From Mesorhizobium sp. LSHC420B00 (lineage in GTDB: Bacteria; Pseudomonadota; Alphaproteobacteria; Rhizobiales; Rhizobiaceae): a DNA stretch of 64,000 bases. The DNA lies in assembly GCF_000503055.1 (NCBI RefSeq), contig NZ_AYVY01000002.1:297379-361378 (forward strand), in the 5' to 3' direction. Below are positions 55,368-64,000 of this stretch, one piece after another. The position numbers and the translations under genes were made by a program. Within the stretch, counting starts at the first letter, position 1; each line of letters starts with the position of its first letter. Under the pieces are notes generated by a model. It was not told the DNA's origin, did not search any database, and saw only the letters and a program-made list of their open reading frames with translations.

Positions 55368-55452
55368 CGTCAATGAGGCCTTGGCGCGGCGCATCGGCCA
55401 GTCGTGTATCGGTCGCATCACAGCTATAGATGGCGCCATCAAAGCTTTTCAA

Positions 55453-55481
55453 TTGACGCTACCGCGCCTATCGATAGGTAT
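55453..55481 (+). promoter_or_regulatory. Possible GFA2 promoter with palindrome
   Basis: TTGACG (55453-55458) lies 16-17 nt before TAGGTAT (55475-55481). The perfect palindrome CCTATCGATAGG (55468-55479) overlaps the -10 region and could be an operator. The GFA gene starts 33 nt further on. Confidence 0.4.
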
Positions 55482-55513
55482 GCCGCCTATCCTCACAGGC
55501 AGGGAAACGGGCG

Positions 55514-55912
55514 ATGGCTGGGTATCAGGGCGGGTGTTTGTGCGGCGCGGTGCGCTACCGCGCCGAGGCAGCACCGATCAATGAGCGCGTCTGCCATTGC
55601 CGGTTGTGCCAGAAGGCGCTGGGTGCCGCCTTCAACGCGCGCATGCTGTTCCGTATCGACGATGTGACGGTCGACGGACCGCTGGCGATGGTGAATTCCT
55701 CGCCCGATCTCAAGCGCGGCTTTTGCCCGCGCTGCGGCACGACGATGTTTTCCCGGCGCGATTCCGCCGGCATCATCGGCGTCACCACCGGCTCGCTCGA
55801 TGACCCCTCAGTGTTCAGGCCCGAGATGCATATCTGGACCGCCTCGAAGCAGCCCTGGGTGCAGATCGACGACGGCCTGCCGCAATATGAAGGCGCGCCA
55901 CCTCCGGTTTGA
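55514..55912 (+). CDS. GFA family protein
   Basis: 132 aa zinc protein: GCLCGAVRYR, CHCRLCQKALGAAF and FCPRCGTTMF carry the conserved cysteines. Shorter than the copy at 153-650 and distinct in sequence. Catalytic role unproven. Confidence 0.88.
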   Translation: MAGYQGGCLCGAVRYRAEAAPINERVCHCRLCQKALGAAFNARMLFRIDDVTVDGPLAMVNSSPDLKRGFCPRCGTTMFSRRDSAGIIGVTTGSLDDPSVFRPEMHIWTASKQPWVQIDDGLPQYEGAPPPV

Positions 55913-56030
55913 GGTGAAATCTGGACAAAATTTAATCCAAAGCGACACGAGATAGCCGGCAAAGCGTCATTGGCGGGCCATCATTGCTGCCTATCTATTG
56001 CGTGCGGGCGGCAGTCGAGGAGGCGACGGA

Positions 56031-56243
56031 ATGAACGACAGCATCAACACCCTGGACGAACTCTTGAGCGATCCGATGATCAAGCTGGTGATGGAGCGCG
56101 ACCGCGTGCAACCGGCAGAACTTCGCACGCTGCTCGAAGAAAAGGTCCGCCGGGCGGACGATGATGTGGCGGTCAACGATCGTTTTGTACCGCCGGCCCA
56201 CCTGATGGCCACGACCTGCCACAAGCTGTGGCTGTGCGGCTAG
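56031..56243 (+). CDS. Small hypothetical protein, 70 aa
   Basis: Mostly helical, charged protein (LDELLSDPMIKLVMERDRVQP, LRTLLEEKVRRADDD) ending in two Cys. A strong GAGGAGG ribosome site 6 nt upstream supports it. No family recognised with certainty. Convergent with the GNAT-like gene 13 bp away. Confidence 0.7.
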   Translation: MNDSINTLDELLSDPMIKLVMERDRVQPAELRTLLEEKVRRADDDVAVNDRFVPPAHLMATTCHKLWLCG

Positions 56244-56256
56244 GGTCTTGAAGCGG

Positions 56257-57171
56257 TTAGCCGGAATTTGCCGGCAAATAGCTGTAATGGCTGCGGAAAT
56301 AAGCGAGTTTGAAGCCGAGACGTGCATAGTTGCGATAGGCCGGCCCGTCGCGTTCGGCTTGCGGCGCCTCGATATGGGCCACGAACAGTTTTGCACCGGC
56401 CGCAAGTCCGTCGCGCACCATCGCTTCGCCGAGCATTGCATCGAGATCGAAGCTCGGCGCCATGATGCCGGGCACCGGCGCGTCGATGCCGCTCCAGGCC
56501 ATGCCGTCGGCGCCGATGAACATCGAGCGCACCGCCGCCACCGCGCCGTCCCGCCGCAGCATGTAATGGCGCCAGCCGCGCCGGCCGGCCAGCGCCAGTA
56601 ACCACGGTGAGGTCGGCAACCGGTATTGGCTGTCGATGAACCCAGCCCATTCCCTTGCCGTTGCCGGCGTCACCCGCTCGACCGAGACATCCTCCGTCGG
56701 GAAAAGCGGCTCCGCTGGCAACGGCGTGGCGTCGCGAAAGATGCGTTCCCAGCCTCCCTGACGCTGCAGGCCGCGCGCCTCGAGCCAGCAGCTGAGCGTC
56801 GCGGGCTCGGTGTGTGGGTTGGTGTAGAACCAGGGCCGCAGAATGCCGGCGTCGCGATAATGCCTCAGAAGCGTATCGAGCCGGCTCTCGGTGGCCGCGC
56901 TATCGACACCAAGGTTCTTGACGCAGTTGAAATGGATGAACGGGATCGTCGTGCAGGTGGTCCAGACGAGATCGCCCTCTTCGGCGATGGCTAGGCCTTG
57001 CCTTGCGGCAAAGTCTGCCGGGGCGGCGCGATAGAGATCGAGCCAGGCATCGACCTCAGCGCGTTCGATGACGCGGCTGAGATCGCCGGATATCTCGTCG
57101 ATCCCGATGGCGGGCGAGCGTGGCTCCGGCGTGACTAAGGGCTGCAATTCTGACAGGGCGGCGGGCTGCAT
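56257..57171 (-). CDS. GNAT-fold acetyltransferase-like protein
   Basis: 304 aa. The first half has VWTTCTTIPFIHFNCVKNLG and WFYTNPHTEP, a degenerate GNAT lobe; the second has GRRGWRHYMLRRDGAVAAVRSMFI and a motif-A-like area with YARLGFKLAYFRSHY at the C-terminus. Resembles tandem GNAT proteins of unknown substrate. Its promoter region contains the palindrome at 57203-57222. Confidence 0.72.
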   Translation of the reverse strand: MQPAALSELQPLVTPEPRSPAIGIDEISGDLSRVIERAEVDAWLDLYRAAPADFAARQGLAIAEEGDLVWTTCTTIPFIHFNCVKNLGVDSAATESRLDTLLRHYRDAGILRPWFYTNPHTEPATLSCWLEARGLQRQGGWERIFRDATPLPAEPLFPTEDVSVERVTPATAREWAGFIDSQYRLPTSPWLLALAGRRGWRHYMLRRDGAVAAVRSMFIGADGMAWSGIDAPVPGIMAPSFDLDAMLGEAMVRDGLAAGAKLFVAHIEAPQAERDGPAYRNYARLGFKLAYFRSHYSYLPANSG

Positions 57172-57202
57172 AACTTCCTCCCAAGTAGTGCCTTACACCG
57201 TA

Positions 57203-57222
57203 AGATTAGTAGAGACTAATCT
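57203..57222. promoter_or_regulatory. Perfect palindromic operator
   Basis: AGATTAGT (57203-57210) and ACTAATCT (57215-57222) form a perfect inverted repeat with a 4-nt centre, the size of a TetR-type operator. It is 31 bp upstream of the GNAT-like gene and 33 bp upstream of the short plus-strand frame at 57255, exactly between two divergent starts. Confidence 0.6.
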
Positions 57223-57254
57223 CATGCCATGAGTTGTCAAGCGGAGGCAGCGAC

Positions 57255-57353
57255 ATGGCCAAACGTTGGAGGGATAGCGCGCCTCCGTCCCGCCGACGTC
57301 TCGACGAGAGCCCTAATAATTCGATTCAAACTTTGTTGGTAGTTTCTTGTTAG
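57255..57353 (+). pseudogene. Short reading frame, possible truncated TetR-type regulator
   Basis: 32 codons beginning MAKRWRDSAPPSRRRLDESP, after a GGAGG ribosome site. The Arg/Pro-rich front resembles the opening of TetR repressors, but no helix-turn-helix follows before the stop at 57353, and no continuation was seen in other frames. With the operator upstream this suggests a regulator that lost most of its gene. Weak identification. Confidence 0.35.
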
Positions 57354-57422
57354 GAATCCAGCTTGGTTTGTCCGGCGGCGTTGTCCTGCCTTCGGTCTGT
57401 TGTGTTTTGCGTACAGGTCCAG

Positions 57423-58442
57423 ATGCGGTTATCAGGCGTCGTCATCTTCTCGATCGCAGCGCTGTGCCTTGCCGGCTGCACGTCGACCTCCAGCGTCGAT
57501 GCGCTGCAAGTGCCGTCCAGCGAGACCACCAGCTCGGTTGTGCGGCCACCCGCGCCGATCGCCTCGGCAGCGATAGCTGACGCCGCGCCCGCCTTCGCGC
57601 AACAGGAGCAGGACGAGCAGCCGGTTGCTTTGGCGGCGCCCGACCAAAGCATCGAACCGCCGGCCGAACCAATTGCCCTGGTATCGCCGCCGAAGCGGCC
57701 GACACGCGCAGCACCGGCAATGCTTGCCGAGCCGGTCACGCGCTATGGTTTTCGCGACGCCAAGCCGATCAATTTCGGCAAGTCCTCCTCGCCAAGGCGC
57801 CTTGCCGTCCATGGCGTCGACGTTTCGCGCTGGCAGGGCAATGTGAACTGGCAAAAGCTGCGCGCCCAGGGCGCCAATTTCGCCTACATCAAGGCGACCG
57901 ACGGCGGCGATCATATCGACCCGATGTTTACCAGGAACTGGCGCAATGCCGACGCCGCCGGCCTGAAGCGCGGCGCCTATCATTTCTTCTACTGGTGCCG
58001 CACCGCCGGCGAGCAGGCGGACTGGTTCATCCGCAACGTGCCGAGGGTCGAGGGTGCGCTGCCGCCGGTGATCGACGTCGAGTGGAACGGCGAATCCAGC
58101 TGCAAGCGCCGCCCGTCCCGGCAAAAGGTGCTGGAGAAGATGCAGGTGTTCATGGACAAGCTCGAGCGCCACTACGGCCAGCGGCCGATCATCTACACCG
58201 CGCCCGACTTCTACCGCGACAATCTGCGCGGCGCATTCCCAGATTATCCATTCTGGCTGCGCGCCGTGGCGGCGCATCCGTCAAAGGTCTATCCCGGCCG
58301 CAAATGGCTGTTCTGGCAATATTCCGGCTCCGGCCTGTCGCACGGTGTGAGAGGCCGCATCGACCTCAACGTGTTCCATGGCGACGAGAGGGCCTGGCGC
58401 GACTGGACTGGCGGACGGCAGATGGTGGCCGACGCGGAGTAG
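57423..58442 (+). CDS. GH25 lysozyme-like lipoprotein
   Basis: Muramidase-like glycosidase of 339 aa. Lipobox LAGC gives lipidated Cys19; a 100-residue Ala/Pro-rich linker follows; the GH25 domain starts at HGVDVSRWQGNVNW (about 131), with catalytic residues in IDVEWNGE (Asp218, Glu220) and IIYTAPDFYRDN later. Probably an envelope-anchored peptidoglycan hydrolase. Start at 57423 (MRLSGVVIF); the frame continues upstream to 57363 without a signal. Confidence 0.9.
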   Translation: MRLSGVVIFSIAALCLAGCTSTSSVDALQVPSSETTSSVVRPPAPIASAAIADAAPAFAQQEQDEQPVALAAPDQSIEPPAEPIALVSPPKRPTRAAPAMLAEPVTRYGFRDAKPINFGKSSSPRRLAVHGVDVSRWQGNVNWQKLRAQGANFAYIKATDGGDHIDPMFTRNWRNADAAGLKRGAYHFFYWCRTAGEQADWFIRNVPRVEGALPPVIDVEWNGESSCKRRPSRQKVLEKMQVFMDKLERHYGQRPIIYTAPDFYRDNLRGAFPDYPFWLRAVAAHPSKVYPGRKWLFWQYSGSGLSHGVRGRIDLNVFHGDERAWRDWTGGRQMVADAE

Positions 58443-58454
58443 CGGCAGCTCCTT

Positions 58455-58485
58455 CCTTCTCCCCTTGTGAGGCCTTTGCACAGAA
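58455..58485 (+). repeat. Left arm of the IS5 element and flank
   Basis: 31-bp sequence matching the right arm at 59643-59673 as an inverted repeat at 29 of 31 positions. The inner 17 bases, GAGGCCTTTGCACAGAA (58469-58485), look like an IS5-type terminal repeat; the outer 14 (CCTTCTCCCCTTGT) resemble the rhizobial palindromic repeats. Just inside, CAGAATC (58481-58487) pairs with GATTCTG (58496-58502). Confidence 0.75.
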
Positions 58486-59659
58486 TCGGATTGGTGATTC
58501 TGTGGCGTGGTCGCTACGGGAGATTCGCGGATGGTTGATCGTGTGCTTGGTCAATTGAGCTTGGCGGACGGCCTTGCGGTGTCGGATGAGACGATCTTCG
58601 ATCTTGTTGCGAAGGAGATCGACTGGGGTCCGATCGACGGGCTTTTGGGCGCACGCAGCGGAGCCGGGCCGGGCACGGCCAGCTATCCGGCGCCAGTGCT
58701 GATGCGCTGCCTTTTGTTGGGCGCATGGCATGGGCTGAGCGATCCAGCGCTTGAGGCACAGATCCGCGACCGGCTGTCGTTCCGCCGCTTTGCCGGCTTC
58801 AGCCTTTCGGACCGCACGCCCGACCATTCGACGCTGTGGCGCTTCCGCGAGGAGCTGACGCGCGAGCGGCTGATCGACAAGGTGTTCGAGGAGATCAACC
58901 GCCAGCTTGAGGACAAGGGCCTGATCGTCAAGCGCGGCACGCTGGTCGATGCCTCGTTCCTGCAAGCTCGCGGCCGCCCGCCGAAACAGCCCAAGAAGGG
59001 CCACCAGGGCCCGGTCAAGCCATCGGCGGACAAGGATGCGCGCTGGGGTAAGAAGGGCAAGAAGAGCACCTTCGGCTACAAGATGCACATCGGCGTCGAC
59101 CAGGATCATACGCTGATCCGGCGCGTCGAGGTGAGCGACGCTTCGGTCACCGACACCGAGCCGGCCGACGCACTGATCAGCGGCGATGAAAGGGCGGTCT
59201 ATGGCGATCAGGCTTATTATACCCACGCCAGACATGCCCGGCTGGTCGAGGCAGGCATCAAGGACCGCCTGATGCGGCGGCCCAACAAACATCATCCCGA
59301 GTTGCCGCCGCGCCAGAAGCGGCGCAACCAGCTGATCGCCAAGGTGCGGGCGGCGGTCGAGCGACCCTTCGCCGTGTTCAAGGAGAGCTATGCCATGCGG
59401 CGCCTGCGCTTCTTCAACCTCGCCGCCAACCGAACGCAGTGCATGCTGGCGGCCTGCGCCTACAACCTGCGCCGCATGGTCAGCACCCTCCATCCGCCTG
59501 GCGAGAAGCCGGCATAAGCAGGAGTCCGTCCGTAATCGGCCGGATGAGCCGATTATCCTGAAAAATGCCGCGCTGAACGGCCAAGCAGCGCTCTCCGACG
59601 CTCAAAAAAGCATATATGCCTCAAATCGCATATCTATGCGCCTTCTCTGCAAAGGCCCC
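58469..59659 (+). mobile_element. IS5-family insertion sequence
   Basis: About 1.19 kb, with one transposase gene and near-identical 17-bp terminal repeats: GAGGCCTTTGCACAGAA on the left and its counterpart ending TTCTCTGCAAAGGCCCC on the right (15 of 17). The flanking 14 bp on each side are perfectly complementary to each other, so the element sits inside a palindrome or the repeats extend further; no direct target duplication is evident. It separates the GH25 gene from hicB. Confidence 0.82.
58531..59517 (+). CDS. IS5-family transposase
   Basis: DDE transposase of 328 aa. N-terminal DUF772-like domain (DWGPIDGLLGARSG, PAPVLMRCLLLGAWHGLSD); catalytic Asp140 in GTLVDASFLQ, Asp226 in VYGDQAYY and Glu278 in AAVERPFAVFK, with the following Tyr-x(2)-Arg region (SYAMRRLRF). 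Start at 58531 after a GGGAGA site; a GTG at 58507 is in frame but lacks a site. Apparently intact. Confidence 0.93.
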   Translation: MVDRVLGQLSLADGLAVSDETIFDLVAKEIDWGPIDGLLGARSGAGPGTASYPAPVLMRCLLLGAWHGLSDPALEAQIRDRLSFRRFAGFSLSDRTPDHSTLWRFREELTRERLIDKVFEEINRQLEDKGLIVKRGTLVDASFLQARGRPPKQPKKGHQGPVKPSADKDARWGKKGKKSTFGYKMHIGVDQDHTLIRRVEVSDASVTDTEPADALISGDERAVYGDQAYYTHARHARLVEAGIKDRLMRRPNKHHPELPPRQKRRNQLIAKVRAAVERPFAVFKESYAMRRLRFFNLAANRTQCMLAACAYNLRRMVSTLHPPGEKPA

Positions 59660-59673
59660 ACAAGGGGAGAAGG
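59643..59673 (-). repeat. Right arm of the IS5 element and flank
   Basis: Inverted partner of 58455-58485 (29 of 31 identical). Inner 17 bases are 59643-59659; outer 14 (59660-59673) read ACAAGGGGAGAAGG. Between the transposase stop and this arm lie 125 bp without a gene, with an A/T-rich stretch near 59605-59640. Confidence 0.75.
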
Positions 59674-59686
59674 GAATACGCAGCTT

Positions 59687-59893
59687 CTACGCCTCTACAT
59701 ATTCCGCCAGGCTGACACCTTTGGGCACATCCAGTCCATCGGCACGCAGGCCTTCGATATGAAAGCGTATTGCGTCGCGGATTTCGGCTTCCACTTCAGG
59801 CACAGTTGCAGCGGTGGCGATGCAGCCGGGCAGATCCGGCACATAGGCGGAAAAATTGTTTCCAGCTTTTTCAATCACCACCGCGTATCGCAT
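59687..59893 (-). CDS. hicB: HicB-like antitoxin
   Basis: 68 aa covering the HicB partial RNase H-like domain: YAVVIEKAGNNFSAYVPDLPGCIATA and EVEAEIRDAIRFHIEGL. No C-terminal DNA-binding domain is present, as in short HicB proteins. Neutralises HicA. 1 bp after hicA. The stop is 14 bp from the IS flank. Confidence 0.9.
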   Translation of the reverse strand: MRYAVVIEKAGNNFSAYVPDLPGCIATAATVPEVEAEIRDAIRFHIEGLRADGLDVPKGVSLAEYVEA

Positions 59894-59894
59894 G

Positions 59895-60098
59895 TCATCG
59901 CTCCTTCAGACCGGACTGTTTGAGGATGCTGTTCAGTGTACCTGGCGCAACCTCTTCAGACGGCTTGCCGGCCACGGTGACGCGACCGGCTTTGATTTCA
60001 TGCTTATATTGGCGATGACTGCCCTTAGTTGCAATCAGATACCAGCCATCGGTCTCCAGCAAGCGAATGACTTCGCGGACCGTGAGCCGAGGCGGCAT
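59895..60098 (-). CDS. hicA: HicA-like mRNA interferase toxin
   Basis: 67 aa double-stranded-RNA-binding-like fold: TVREVIRLLETDGWYLIATKGSHRQYKH with the catalytic His28 in GSHRQY, then GRVTVAGKPSEEVAPGTLNSILKQSGL. HicA proteins cut mRNA and are held in check by HicB. Starts 6 bp after the nrdJ stop, so it could be read from the nrdJ transcript. Confidence 0.92.
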   Translation of the reverse strand: MPPRLTVREVIRLLETDGWYLIATKGSHRQYKHEIKAGRVTVAGKPSEEVAPGTLNSILKQSGLKER

Positions 60099-60104
60099 CT
60101 TTCC

Positions 60105-63100
60105 TCAGCTACACCCGCTCGTCGCCCCACAAGTGTCGCACTTCTCGCAAGTCCCGTTCCTCACCATCGTGAAATTGTGGCATTCCGAGCATTCGTTGCC
60201 GGTGTAGCCCTGCATCAATGATTGCTGGCGCCGGTTGGCGGCGAGCGCTTTGGCTTCGGCTGCTTCTTTCGCCGCCTCGTCGGTGAACAGCTCCGTCGGG
60301 TCGGACGCTTCCGCGTAGACGATGTCCTCGACCGGTTCCCTGGCGCGTTCCTCATAGTCGCGCTTGTAGGCGATGGCTTCGTCGCTTGCCGGCTTCAGCG
60401 TCAGCACGTTGGAGCCGGAGAAGGCGGTCGGTGCAGTACGGGCCGGAATTCCGGAGCCCGAACCGGCAAAACCCTTGGGCTCGGCGCCCATGCCCGACAC
60501 CAGCTTGACCGGCGAGGCACCGCGGGTGAGACCCTTGGAGAAGGGCGTCGCCTTGCCTTCGTTGATGCCACGCCCGAGTGCGGTCTTGTCGAAATCCGAC
60601 TGGTCGACATGGGCGAGGTCGTGGCGGCCGAGATAGGAGACGGCAAGTTCGCGGAACACGTAGTCGAGGATCGACGTGGCGTTCTTGATGGCGTCGTTGC
60701 CCTGCACCATGCCGGCCGGCTCGAACTTGGTGAAGGTGAAGGCCTCGACATATTCGTCGAGCGGCACGCCATATTGCAGGCCGAGCGAGATGGCGATGGC
60801 GAAGTTGTTCATCATCGCCCGGAAGGCGGCACCTTCCTTGTGCATGTCGATGAAGATCTCGCCGATACGGCCGTCGTCGAACTCGCCGGTCCTGAGATAG
60901 ACTTTGTGGCCGCCGACGACCGCCTTCTGGGTATAGCCCTTGCGGCGGTTCGGCAGTTTTTCGCGGTCGCGGTAGAGACGCTCGACGACGCGCTCGACGA
61001 TCTTCTCGGTCACCTGAACGGCGCGCTGTGCGGCCGGTGCCGCGATCAGCTGCTCGACGGCTTCGTCGTCGTCCTCTTCACCATCGGCGAGCAGCGAGGC
61101 ATTGAGCGGCTGCGAGAGCTTCGAGCCGTCGCGATAGAGCGCGTTGGCCTTCAGCGCCAGCTTCCACGACAGCATGTAGGCGCCTTTGGCGTCTTCCACC
61201 GTCGCGTCGTTCGGCATGTTGATGGTCTTGGAAATGGCGCCGGAGATGAAGGGCTGTGCCGCCGCCATCATCATGATGTGGCTGTTGATCGACAGCGAAC
61301 GCTTGCCGATCTTGCCGCACGGGCTGGCGCAGTCGAACACCGGCAGGTGTTCGGCCTTCAGGAACGGCGCGCCTTCCAGCGTCATCGCCCCGCAGACATG
61401 GATGTTGGCGGCCTCGATGTCCTTCTTCGAGAAACCCAGCGCCGGCAGCATCTCGAACGAGAAATCGTTGAGCTGCTCATCGGTGAAGCCAAACGTCTCC
61501 TTCACCCAGTCGGCGCCCAGCGTCCACTGGTTGAAGACGAACTTGATGTCGAAGGCCGACTTCAGCGCGGCATTGAGTGCTGCGATCTTGTCGTCGGTAA
61601 AGCCTTTTGCCTTGAGCGAGCCGGGGTTGATGCCCGGCGCCTGGTTGAGATTGCCGTGGCCGACGGCATAGGCCTCGATCTCGGCGATCTGGCTCTCGGA
61701 ATAGCCGAGCGTGCGCAGCGCTTCGGGCACCGCACGGTTGATGATCTTGAAATAGCCGCCGCCGGCGAGCTTCTTGAATTTCACCAGCGCGAAGTCGGGC
61801 TCGATGCCGGTGGTATCGCAATCCATCACCAGGCCGATCGTGCCGGTCGGGGCGATCACCGTTGCCTGCGCATTGCGGTAGCCATGCTCCTCGCCGAGCT
61901 CGATGGCGCGGTCCCAGGCAGCCTTGGCATGGTCGGCAAGGTCCTGCTGCTTGAGATCCGAGGCGACCAGCGGCACCGGGTTGACGGCAAGCTTCTCGTA
62001 GCCGTCCCTTTCGCCATAGGCAGCGCGGCGGTGGTTGCGCATGACGCGCAGCATGTTCTGCGCATTGCGGTCGTAGTCGGGGAAGGCGCCGAGCTCGGCG
62101 GCCATTTCGGCCGAGGTGGCATAGGCGGTGCCGGTCATGATCGCGGTGAGAGCGGCGCAGATGGCGCGACCCTCGTCGGAATCATAGGGAATGCCCGAGG
62201 TCATCAGCAGGCCGCCGATATTGGCGTAGCCGAGGCCGAGCGTGCGGTACTCGTAGGAAAGCTTGGCGATCTCCTTCGACGGGAACTGCGCCATCATGAC
62301 CGAGATTTCCAGGACCATGGTCCACAGCCGCACCGTGTGCTCGTAGGCAGCGATGTCGATAGTGCCGTCGGCGTTGCGATAGGGCAGTAGGTTGATCGAC
62401 GCCAGATTGCAGGCGGTGTCGTCGAGGAACATGTATTCCGAGCACGGATTGGACGCCCGGATCGCCCCGGCCGAGGCGCAGGTGTGCCAGTCGTTCATCG
62501 TCGTGTTGAAATGCAGGCCGGGATCGGCCGACGCCCAGGCGGCATAGCCGATCTTTTCCCAGAGATCGCGCGCCTTCAGCGTCTTCAGCACCTTGCCGTC
62601 CTTGCGGGCGGTGAGATGCCAGTCGCCATCCTGCTCGACGGCGCGCAGGAAATCGTCCTTCAGCGACACCGAATTGTTGGAATTCTGGCCGGAAACGGTG
62701 AGATAGGCGTCCGAATCCCAGTCGGTGTCGTAGGTCTTGAACGACATCGAGGTGTAGCCCTGCCTGGCGAACTGGATGACGCGGTAGATGTAGTTCTCCG
62801 GCACCGCGTCTTTCTTGGCTGCCTTGATCTCGCGCTTCAGCGCGGTGTTGACCGCCGGGTCGAAGCAGTCGTCGCCATTGCCTTCGCAGTTGATGCAGGC
62901 CTTCATGATCGCTTCGAGATGCTTCTTGACGATCTTCGAGCCGGTGACCAGCGAGGCGACCTTCTGCTCCTCATTGACCTTCCAGTCGATGAATTCCTCG
63001 ATATCGGGATGATCGGCGTCGACGATGACCATTTTCGCGGCGCGACGCGTCGTGCCGCCCGACTTGATGGCGCCCGCCGCGCGGTCGCCGATCTTGAGGA

Positions 63101-63869
63101 AGCTCATCAGCCCCGACGAGCGGCCGCCGCCCGACAGCTTTTCGCCTTCGCCGCGCAGGAACGAGAAGTTGGAGCCGGTGCCGGAACCGTATTTGAACAG
63201 GCGCGCCTCACGCACCCACAAATCCATGATGCCGCCCTCGTTGACGAGGTCGTCCTGCACGCCCTGGATGAAGCAGGCATGCGGCTGCGGATGCTCGTAG
63301 GACGACTTCGACTTGGTCAGCTTGCCGGTGAACGGGTCGACATAGAAATGGCCCTGGCTCGGACCGTCGATGCCATAGGCCCAGTGCAGGCCGGTGTTGA
63401 ACCATTGCGGCGAATTCGGCGCGACGCGCTGGGTGGCCAGCATATAGGCGAGCTCGTCGCGGAAGGCGCGCGCGTCTTCCTCCGATTTGAAGTAGCCGCC
63501 CTTCCAGCCCCAATAGGTCCAGGTGCCGGCAAGCCGGTCGAAGACCTGGCGGGCGTCGGTCTCGGAACCGTAGCGCTCGGCTTCCGGCAGCTTGGCCAGT
63601 CCGGCCTCGTCGGCGACGGAGCGCCACAGGAAGGAGGGAACTTGCGTCTCTTCGACCTTCTTCAGCCGTGCCGGGACGCCAGCCTTGCGGAAATATTTCT
63701 GCGCCAGGATATCGGCGGCAACCTGGGAGAACTGAGCCGGCACATCGATGTTGTCCAAGCGGAACACCACCGAGCCATCCGGATTCTTGATCTCGGAAAG
63801 CGCCTTGCGGAATTCGATCTCCGCGTAGGCGGATTGTCCTGGCTTGGTGAAACGACGCTCGATGCGCAT
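60105..63869 (-). CDS. nrdJ: Vitamin B12-dependent ribonucleotide reductase
   Basis: Adenosylcobalamin-dependent class II enzyme that reduces ribonucleotides to deoxyribonucleotides, 1254 aa, the usual rhizobial length. Visible blocks are [38 protein letters not shown] (active-site region), [17 protein letters not shown] and a C-terminal Cys-rich tail [20 protein letters not shown] for re-reduction. Start at 63869 (MRIERRFT). The upstream gap 63870-64000 is cut by the window edge. Confidence 0.97.
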   Translation of the reverse strand: MRIERRFTKPGQSAYAEIEFRKALSEIKNPDGSVVFRLDNIDVPAQFSQVAADILAQKYFRKAGVPARLKKVEETQVPSFLWRSVADEAGLAKLPEAERYGSETDARQVFDRLAGTWTYWGWKGGYFKSEEDARAFRDELAYMLATQRVAPNSPQWFNTGLHWAYGIDGPSQGHFYVDPFTGKLTKSKSSYEHPQPHACFIQGVQDDLVNEGGIMDLWVREARLFKYGSGTGSNFSFLRGEGEKLSGGGRSSGLMSFLKIGDRAAGAIKSGGTTRRAAKMVIVDADHPDIEEFIDWKVNEEQKVASLVTGSKIVKKHLEAIMKACINCEGNGDDCFDPAVNTALKREIKAAKKDAVPENYIYRVIQFARQGYTSMSFKTYDTDWDSDAYLTVSGQNSNNSVSLKDDFLRAVEQDGDWHLTARKDGKVLKTLKARDLWEKIGYAAWASADPGLHFNTTMNDWHTCASAGAIRASNPCSEYMFLDDTACNLASINLLPYRNADGTIDIAAYEHTVRLWTMVLEISVMMAQFPSKEIAKLSYEYRTLGLGYANIGGLLMTSGIPYDSDEGRAICAALTAIMTGTAYATSAEMAAELGAFPDYDRNAQNMLRVMRNHRRAAYGERDGYEKLAVNPVPLVASDLKQQDLADHAKAAWDRAIELGEEHGYRNAQATVIAPTGTIGLVMDCDTTGIEPDFALVKFKKLAGGGYFKIINRAVPEALRTLGYSESQIAEIEAYAVGHGNLNQAPGINPGSLKAKGFTDDKIAALNAALKSAFDIKFVFNQWTLGADWVKETFGFTDEQLNDFSFEMLPALGFSKKDIEAANIHVCGAMTLEGAPFLKAEHLPVFDCASPCGKIGKRSLSINSHIMMMAAAQPFISGAISKTINMPNDATVEDAKGAYMLSWKLALKANALYRDGSKLSQPLNASLLADGEEDDDEAVEQLIAAPAAQRAVQVTEKIVERVVERLYRDREKLPNRRKGYTQKAVVGGHKVYLRTGEFDDGRIGEIFIDMHKEGAAFRAMMNNFAIAISLGLQYGVPLDEYVEAFTFTKFEPAGMVQGNDAIKNATSILDYVFRELAVSYLGRHDLAHVDQSDFDKTALGRGINEGKATPFSKGLTRGASPVKLVSGMGAEPKGFAGSGSGIPARTAPTAFSGSNVLTLKPASDEAIAYKRDYEERAREPVEDIVYAEASDPTELFTDEAAKEAAEAKALAANRRQQSLMQGYTGNECSECHNFTMVRNGTCEKCDTCGATSGCS

Positions 63870-63883
63870 TGGTCCGGTCCCTT

Positions 63884-63901
63884 TTGTCTATATATAGCGC
63901 T
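63884..63901 (-). promoter_or_regulatory. Possible NrdR box / -10 element upstream of nrdJ
   Basis: CTATATATAG at 63888-63897 is a palindrome with the core of the NrdR box (consensus near ACACTATATATAGTG). NrdR boxes normally come in pairs about 30 bp apart and no second copy is visible, so it may only be a promoter -10. It lies 19 bp before the nrdJ start. Confidence 0.35.
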
Positions 63902-64000
63902 TTTCCCAGAGGATTTCTGCCCTCTTGACGAAACGCGCGTGTCCGCCGTCTGCCGGCGTTCGAAAACCGCCCGGCTCTCATCCTCACAGTCTCCGCCGCC

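Noticed and set aside
60222-62390. Plus-strand open frame of 722 codons opposite nrdJ
   Set aside because: Antisense to strongly conserved nrdJ; composition is shadow-like and no start context is seen.
63870-64000. Cobalamin riboswitch upstream of the B12-dependent reductase
   Set aside because: The 131 bp available show no B12-box-like conserved stretch and are too short for the element; the region may continue beyond the window.

Overview
The window is GC-rich alphaproteobacterial chromosome, most likely from a rhizobial genus close to Mesorhizobium. The basis is the gene content: a recA-alaS pair, NADP-dependent icd, a purC-purS-purQ-purL set with bolA and CGFS glutaredoxin nearby, the F1-ATPase inhibitor zeta subunit, a B12-dependent ribonucleotide reductase, and several palindromic intergenic repeats of the rhizobial RIME type. 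The assignment rests on recognised families; no database search was run. No tRNA, rRNA, CRISPR array or phage region was seen.

Layout. 1-12.6 kb: GFA-like and TfoX-like proteins, a PfkB kinase, recA with a good promoter and an SOS-like operator, alaS, a PhzF-like protein, a GST behind icd, a TrmJ-type methyltransferase, murI and small proteins. 12.7-17.3 kb: rpsD behind a hairpin-rich leader, ttcA overlapping an inositol-monophosphatase-family gene, an MFS efflux pump and grxD. 17.4-32.6 kb: the purine locus (purB, purC, purS, purQ, purL), interrupted by other genes: a tRNA 2'-phosphotransferase (kptA) between purS and purQ, and a GST, lipoprotein, membrane protein and MocR regulator between purQ and purL. 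bolA and grxD are separated by a methyltransferase and a phosphodiester-glycosidase-like gene that both look frameshifted. 32.6-36.5 kb: small exported or membrane proteins and a NylC/DmpA-like autoprocessing hydrolase translationally coupled to a lone periplasmic binding protein.

37.1-42.0 kb is a compact five-gene molybdenum-hydroxylase maturation operon (MoxR-like ATPase, CoxE-like VWA protein, two half-length XdhC proteins, and a molybdopterin-binding/MobA-like fusion) with no hydroxylase structural gene in view. 45.2-47.6 kb holds an aldo-keto reductase and a class V aminotransferase-like gene carrying two frameshifts. 47.6-53.3 kb is the most interesting part: a minus-strand run of five enzymes (dimethylformamidase-like protein, class III aminotransferase, beta-keto acid cleavage enzyme, GNAT acetyltransferase, acetylpolyamine-amidohydrolase-like deacetylase) that could together degrade an amide or acylated amino compound of unknown identity.

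53.4-64 kb: a ParB-like domain protein, an AHSA1 protein, an exported hydrolase, a second GFA protein, a GNAT gene with a perfect palindrome in its promoter facing what may be a truncated regulator, a GH25 lysozyme-like lipoprotein, an IS5-family element flanked by palindromic arms, a hicAB toxin-antitoxin pair, and nrdJ at the right edge.

Four apparent single-nucleotide frameshifts lie in three genes; they may be real decay or sequence errors. Most long open frames antisense to these genes are codon-bias shadows and were left out.
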